In this document: positions 9,363 through 11,913 of the stretch, piece by piece
Position numbering within the stretch: the stretch's first letter is position 1
Layout of the letters: each line of letters begins with the position of its first letter
From: Syntrophaceae bacterium
Lineage (GTDB): Bacteria; Desulfobacterota; Syntrophorhabdia; Syntrophorhabdales; WCHB1-27
Assembly (NCBI GenBank): GCA_003165115.1
Contig: PLSJ01000196.1
Span: 1-11,913 of the forward strand
Length of the DNA: 11,913 bases
Direction: 5' to 3'
Notes under the pieces: model-generated
Database searches by the model: none
What the model was told of the DNA's origin: nothing
What the model saw: only the letters and a program-made list of their open reading frames with translations
Program-made: the position numbers and the translations under genes

Positions 9363-10199
9363 GTGGAAGGGACGCCCAATCTCCGCCTCGTGTTCGCGAA
9401 AGAGGGGGGAGGGACCATCCTCGCCGAATCCTTCTCGCGTATGCCTTTCCATGTCTTTCCGCCTTTCCACGAGCAAGACGACGGGTGCGCCTACACCTAC
9501 GTCGTCAACCCCACACCGGGCTTCCTCGGCGGGGACCGGGCCGACCTGGAGATCATCCTTCGGCCCGGCTCGCACGCCTTCATCACCGCGCCTTCGGCGA
9601 CAAAAATCCTCAACACGGGTCGTGACCGCGCCGAACAGACGGTGCGCATCCACATCGCGGACAAGGCGGTCCTCGAATACGTCCCGCCTTACGTCATCCC
9701 TTTTGCCGGCTCCAGGTTCAGGCAAAATACACGCGTGCAGATGGAGAAGACGTCGAGGTGTCTATTGGTCGACTGGTTCTCTACGGGGCGGGTGAGCCGT
9801 GGCGAAAGCCTGGCGTTCGAAGAATATGACAATTCAACCGTCGTGGCGTGCGATGGGGAGCCGATTATTTTTGACCGATTCGTGCTGCTGCCGGCGGACG
9901 AAGACTATTCCGTCTCGGGCCGCCTGGAATCATACACCCTTTCGGCCTGTCTCTACTTCATCAACGGTGGCTCGCCCCTTCCGAAGCCGCTGATGGAAAG
10001 CATCAGGGGTCTCGCGCGGGACGGAGACGTCCTTGCCGGTGTGAGCACCCTCGACACGGACGGCCTCGTGATGAGGATCATGGGACGAAACGTGCCCTCG
10101 GTGCAGAAGGTCCTGGTCCGCGTTATCGGATTGATAAGGAGGAGCGTGCTCGATATCGAAAATGACCGTATCCTGGACAGGCTGCTCGTAACCCTGTGA
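9363..10199 (+). CDS. ureD: Urease accessory protein UreD (UreH)
   Basis: UreD is the scaffold chaperone that binds apo-urease directly and channels nickel from UreG through UreF. The 278-residue product starts at a GTG codon four bases after the ureG stop. It shows the family features LRLVFAKEGGGT near the N-terminus, VNPTPGFLGGDRADLEI, SATKIL, EYVPPYVIPFAGSRF and WFSTGRVSRGE. UreD proteins vary more than the other accessory proteins, and this one is of normal length. Its place at the end of the operon differs from the ureD-first order of Klebsiella. It is the last gene of the run; a minus-strand gene ends 12 bases further on. Confidence 0.93.
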   Translation: MEGTPNLRLVFAKEGGGTILAESFSRMPFHVFPPFHEQDDGCAYTYVVNPTPGFLGGDRADLEIILRPGSHAFITAPSATKILNTGRDRAEQTVRIHIADKAVLEYVPPYVIPFAGSRFRQNTRVQMEKTSRCLLVDWFSTGRVSRGESLAFEEYDNSTVVACDGEPIIFDRFVLLPADEDYSVSGRLESYTLSACLYFINGGSPLPKPLMESIRGLARDGDVLAGVSTLDTDGLVMRIMGRNVPSVQKVLVRVIGLIRRSVLDIENDRILDRLLVTL

Positions 10200-10211
10200 G
10201 GCCGGTTCTCT

Positions 10212-10862
10212 TTATCGGGTCTTTTTCTTTATGGTCTTCGCCAGTTCGGCCTTCCAGCTTTCGGCGCATTCCGGGCAGACGCCGTGGGTAAAGCTCGCGT
10301 CCGTATGCTTGCAGATATAGGCTTCCAACTGGTTCCAATAGCCCTCGTCGTCGCGGATCTTCTTGCAGAACGCGCAGATAGGTATGAGCCCTTTCAGGGT
10401 CCTGATCTCCGCAAGCGCCTCCTGGAGCTTGGAGATCAGCTTCTCCTGCTCCTTTTTCTCCGCGCGCAACGCATCGCCCATTCGCTTGATGCGCACCATG
10501 GAATCGACCCGCGCGAGAAATTCCCTGTTGGTGATATCCTTGACGATGTAGCCGTCCGCCCCGACAGCGAGGCCGTCCGCCTGGTACTCCGATGAGACCC
10601 GGACCCCGGACACGAGGATGACGAAGGTGTCCTGCAGCTCCTGGTCGGCTTTGATCTGCCTGCACACCTCCACGCCTGTGATGTCGGGGAGCATGACGTC
10701 GAGAAGGATCATGTCGGGGTGATGGGCCCGGGCGGTTTCGAGGCATTCCTTCCCGGTCGTGGCCTCGTAGACTTCGTATCCCTCCCTCCCGAGAAGCGAG
10801 GCGGACAGCCGGAGCACGCCGGGGTCGTCGTCGGTCACCAGGACCTTGACTTCTCTGCACAT
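10212..10862 (-). CDS. Response regulator with receiver domain and CxxC-CxxC C-terminal domain
   Basis: The 216-residue protein has an N-terminal CheY-like receiver (about 5-120): acidic pair D11-D12, phospho-acceptor D55 (ILLDVMLPD), S85 at the Thr/Ser switch and K108 followed by Asp instead of the usual Pro. A charged, probably coiled-coil helix follows at about 125-155. A small C-terminal domain has two Cys pairs, C163/C166 (PICAFCKKIRDDEGYW) and C196/C199 (GVCPECAESW), which may bind zinc. This tail is common in response regulators of Desulfobacterota and related groups (from memory); its function is not established, and there is no DNA-binding helix-turn-helix. The start at 10862 has a GGGGGAGG site. 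No partner kinase is in the window. It converges on ureD with 12 bases between, so it is a separate unit and any link to urea is unproven. Confidence 0.9.
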   Translation of the reverse strand: MCREVKVLVTDDDPGVLRLSASLLGREGYEVYEATTGKECLETARAHHPDMILLDVMLPDITGVEVCRQIKADQELQDTFVILVSGVRVSSEYQADGLAVGADGYIVKDITNREFLARVDSMVRIKRMGDALRAEKKEQEKLISKLQEALAEIRTLKGLIPICAFCKKIRDDEGYWNQLEAYICKHTDASFTHGVCPECAESWKAELAKTIKKKTR

Positions 10863-10913
10863 GGACTGCCTCCCCCGGTACTCTTTTTAAGGACAGGACC
10901 GGTTTATAACAAC

Positions 10914-10942
10914 ATTGTAATGGGCAGGCGGTGCGCCGTCAA
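10914..10942 (-). promoter_or_regulatory. Sigma-70 type promoter for the response regulator
   Basis: Read on the minus strand, TTGACG (10942-10937) and TACAAT (10919-10914) are separated by exactly 17 bases. Both hexamers match five of six consensus positions. Transcription would start near 10907, giving a leader of about 45 bases before the start codon at 10862. This is a match to consensus only. Confidence 0.6.
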
Positions 10943-10956
10943 CTTTTTGTACCGGA

Positions 10957-10970
10957 TTGCCCGTGGGCAA
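10957..10970. repeat. 14-base palindrome, possible operator
   Basis: TTGCCC-GT-GGGCAA is a perfect 6-2-6 inverted repeat. It lies 15 bases upstream of the -35 box of the response-regulator promoter and about 80 bases before the small membrane-protein gene. The position between divergent genes fits a regulator site, but a single copy is weak evidence. Confidence 0.35.
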
Positions 10971-11049
10971 GAAATTGATTGCATGGGGGTCATCAGGAAT
11001 GGTATTGATGTGCTTGTCCGGCAATGTCCTGATCGAGAGGTGAAACCCA

Positions 11050-11331
11050 ATGCCGCAGTTTGTCTATTTTTTTAAATGCTTCGCGACGTCGTTACTGCTC
11101 GCCGTGGTCTGGCTCCTTGCCTGCCGGGCCAGTCCGACGATGAGGCAAAAGGTCGGCGCCTCGTACGCCGTCGCCATAGTGCTCGCATTTCTTCCGTCGG
11201 TCTTCGCGTCCGGCACATCGGGCATATTGGCCAGCCTGCTCTGCGCATGCGTGCTGTTCGGCGCGTATAAAGGCGGTCGCATCAGGCCGCCTTCCTCGCC
11301 GGACGACCAGGAACCCATGGCGCCCTCGTGA
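11050..11331 (+). CDS. Small predicted inner-membrane protein, function unknown
   Basis: I do not recognise this 93-residue protein. It has a hydrophobic segment at about 5-24 (FATSLLLAVVWLLA), then a short polar stretch with RASPTMRQK, then two hydrophobic stretches at about 37-53 and 55-72 that could be one hairpin or two helices. The tail is polar and proline-rich (RPPSSPDDQEPMAPS). It would therefore have two or three membrane spans. The start at 11050 has a GAGAGG site nine bases upstream, which supports translation. It ends 4 bases from the end of the minus-strand His-rich gene. A role in metal transport is tempting from the neighbour, but no metal-binding motif is visible, so none is assigned. 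Confidence 0.6.
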   Translation: MPQFVYFFKCFATSLLLAVVWLLACRASPTMRQKVGASYAVAIVLAFLPSVFASGTSGILASLLCACVLFGAYKGGRIRPPSSPDDQEPMAPS

Positions 11332-11335
11332 TGCG

Positions 11336-11614
11336 TTACTTCATGACCTGCTGCCGGTGGACGTGCTCGTGGACCTCCCCCCGGTGAGCGGGATGGTCAT
11401 GGTCGTGAGGGCCGTGCTCGCCGGCGTGGACGTGAGCGTGCACTTCGCCTTCGCCGTCGTGTTTGTGCGCATGCTTGTGCTCGTGAATATGTTCGTGTGA
11501 GTGGCCGTGCGTATGCTCGTGCGAATGGGTTATATCGCCATGTGTATGCTCATGGGTGTGCACGTGCGTATGCTCGTGGGCGTGAAGATGGGTATGTTCA
11601 TGTTCTCCTTCCAT
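11336..11614 (-). CDS. Histidine-rich metal-binding protein (probable nickel store or chaperone)
   Basis: From ATG 11614 this is a 92-residue protein with about 34 histidines, mostly in an alternating His-X pattern (EHTHLHAHEHTH, HEHIHEHKHAHKH), with Glu, Asp and Thr in between and no Cys. Such proteins bind several nickel, zinc, cobalt or copper ions; Hpn and Hpn-like of Helicobacter and His-rich tails of UreE, HypB and CooJ are known cases. His codons mix CAT and CAC, which suggests selection on the protein rather than a plain DNA repeat. There is no signal peptide, so a cytosolic site is likely. An in-frame TTG at 11677 would add 21 residues, but it sits inside the probable -35 box, and ATG 11614 has a GGAGG site. 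It may serve as a separate nickel reservoir for the urease operon; this is inferred from proximity and composition. Confidence 0.75.
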   Translation of the reverse strand: MEGEHEHTHLHAHEHTHVHTHEHTHGDITHSHEHTHGHSHEHIHEHKHAHKHDGEGEVHAHVHAGEHGPHDHDHPAHRGEVHEHVHRQQVMK

Positions 11615-11622
11615 ATATGCCG

Positions 11623-11627
11623 CCTCC
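11623..11627 (-). promoter_or_regulatory. Ribosome binding site of the His-rich gene
   Basis: GGAGG on the minus strand lies eight bases before ATG 11614. It supports this start over the in-frame TTG at 11677. Confidence 0.65.
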
Positions 11628-11649
11628 GACGATTCGATCTTTTGCGATA

Positions 11650-11677
11650 AATTTAGTGCGGTTTTCCCCGAAGTCAA
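11650..11677 (-). promoter_or_regulatory. Probable promoter of the His-rich gene
   Basis: On the minus strand, TTGACT (11677-11672) and TAAATT (11655-11650) are 16 bases apart and match five and four consensus positions. Transcription would begin near 11643, leaving a leader of about 30 bases before ATG 11614. No convincing nickel-regulator (NikR) site was found beside it. Confidence 0.45.
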
Positions 11678-11726
11678 GGACCGGACCGATGGTGCGTCCG
11701 GGGCCCCGCGTTTTCCTCATTTTGTT

Positions 11727-11766
11727 TTTTTCCGATCCGGGCGATAAAACCGAATGAATCGGAAAA
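11727..11766. repeat. Inverted repeat upstream of the His-rich gene
   Basis: TTTTCCGAT (11727-11735) and ATCGGAAAA (11758-11766) are perfect 9-base inverted arms separated by 22 bases. No T run follows the stem on either strand, so a terminator is unlikely. It lies 50-90 bases upstream of the His-rich promoter, between two divergent genes, and could be a regulator site. Confidence 0.45.
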
Positions 11767-11818
11767 TATGTAGAGATTCTCGCATGTTTTATTTTTCTGT
11801 ACAACGTATTACAAATAA

Positions 11819-11850
11819 TTGTGGTATTTGCTTTAGCCTTGTGGTATAAG
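11819..11850 (+). promoter_or_regulatory. Direct repeat with possible extended -10 promoter
   Basis: TTGTGGTAT occurs twice, at 11819-11827 and 11839-11847, one copy starting 20 bases after the other (about two helical turns). The second copy runs into TGGTATAAG, which reads as an extended -10 element (TG-N-TATAAG). It would drive the gene starting at 11889. No well-spaced -35 box is present, so a bound activator is plausible. Confidence 0.35.
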
Positions 11851-11888
11851 GATATGAGTTCATTCCATGAAAGAGGAGGGGAAGGGCG

Positions 11889-11913
11889 ATGCGCGATACG
11901 GTGATATGCTTCC
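11889..11913 (+). CDS. Start of an unidentified gene, cut by the window edge
   Basis: An ATG at 11889 follows an AGGAGG site (11874-11879) at good spacing and opens a frame beginning MRDTVICF that runs off the window. Only eight codons are visible, so no function can be given. An alternative open frame starts at ATG 11867 (MKEEGKGDARYGDM) but is poorly placed relative to a ribosome site. Confidence 0.4.

Noticed and set aside
10123..10860. 245-codon minus-strand frame overlapping the response regulator
   Set aside because: It is a frame-shifted reading of the response regulator, which has clear receiver motifs in its own frame.
10992..11033. ATCAGGA / TCCTGAT inverted repeat upstream of the small membrane gene
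   Set aside because: Seven-base arms 28 bases apart are expected fairly often by chance, and no promoter fits around them.
11699..11708. CGGGGCCCCG palindrome
   Set aside because: A 10-base GC palindrome is common in GC-rich DNA, and there is no T run or spacing that would make it a terminator.
11497..11757. 86-codon plus-strand frame opposite the His-rich gene (Tyr/Ala/Arg repeats)
   Set aside because: It is the reverse complement of His-X codons. The minus frame has the ribosome site, a promoter and a recognisable metal-binding composition.
11823..11837. Possible sigma-54 promoter (GG...GC)
   Set aside because: The GG and GC are 11 rather than 10 bases apart and the flanking bases do not match the -24/-12 consensus.

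Overview
The window carries one long, compact urea-use locus on the + strand (about 81-10199), followed by a short accessory region of four small genes or gene fragments. The order is urtA, urtB, urtC, urtD, urtE (high-affinity urea ABC importer), a P-II type nitrogen regulator, ureA, ureB, ureC (urease gamma, beta and alpha subunits), then ureE, ureF, ureG and ureD (nickel-insertion chaperones). Gaps run from a 14-base overlap to 22 bases, except for a 73-base gap after urtA that holds a very strong hairpin. The whole run looks like one transcription unit whose promoter lies before base 1. Urea would be bound by UrtA, imported by UrtBC powered by UrtDE, and split to ammonia and carbamate by nickel urease. 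The P-II protein sits where it could tie import or hydrolysis to nitrogen and energy status.

One gene in this run is broken as given. UrtC reads correctly in one frame to about base 2609 and then continues in another. One missing base in a T run explains it, so it is either a sequencing or assembly error or a real single-base mutation.

After ureD, a minus-strand response regulator (10212-10862) has a receiver domain, a coiled-coil linker and a C-terminal domain with two CxxC pairs. It meets ureD tail to tail and has a good sigma-70 type promoter of its own. Next come a small predicted membrane protein (11050-11331, +) and, meeting it tail to tail, an extremely histidine-rich protein (11336-11614, -) that probably binds nickel or another transition metal. 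UreE here lacks the long His tail seen in some relatives, so this separate protein could supply that function. The last 300 bases hold repeats, a possible promoter and the first codons of another gene.

The organism cannot be fixed from this window. The GC-rich sequence, the NifI1-like P-II protein and the response-regulator architecture with its CxxC-CxxC tail suggest an anaerobic or environmental bacterium of the Desulfobacterota (former Deltaproteobacteria) or Nitrospirota type. I saw no tRNA, rRNA, CRISPR array, insertion sequence or phage gene. The main locus is a known pathway. The parts worth a second look are the P-II gene, the urtA-urtB hairpin, the urtC frame break and the His-rich protein.
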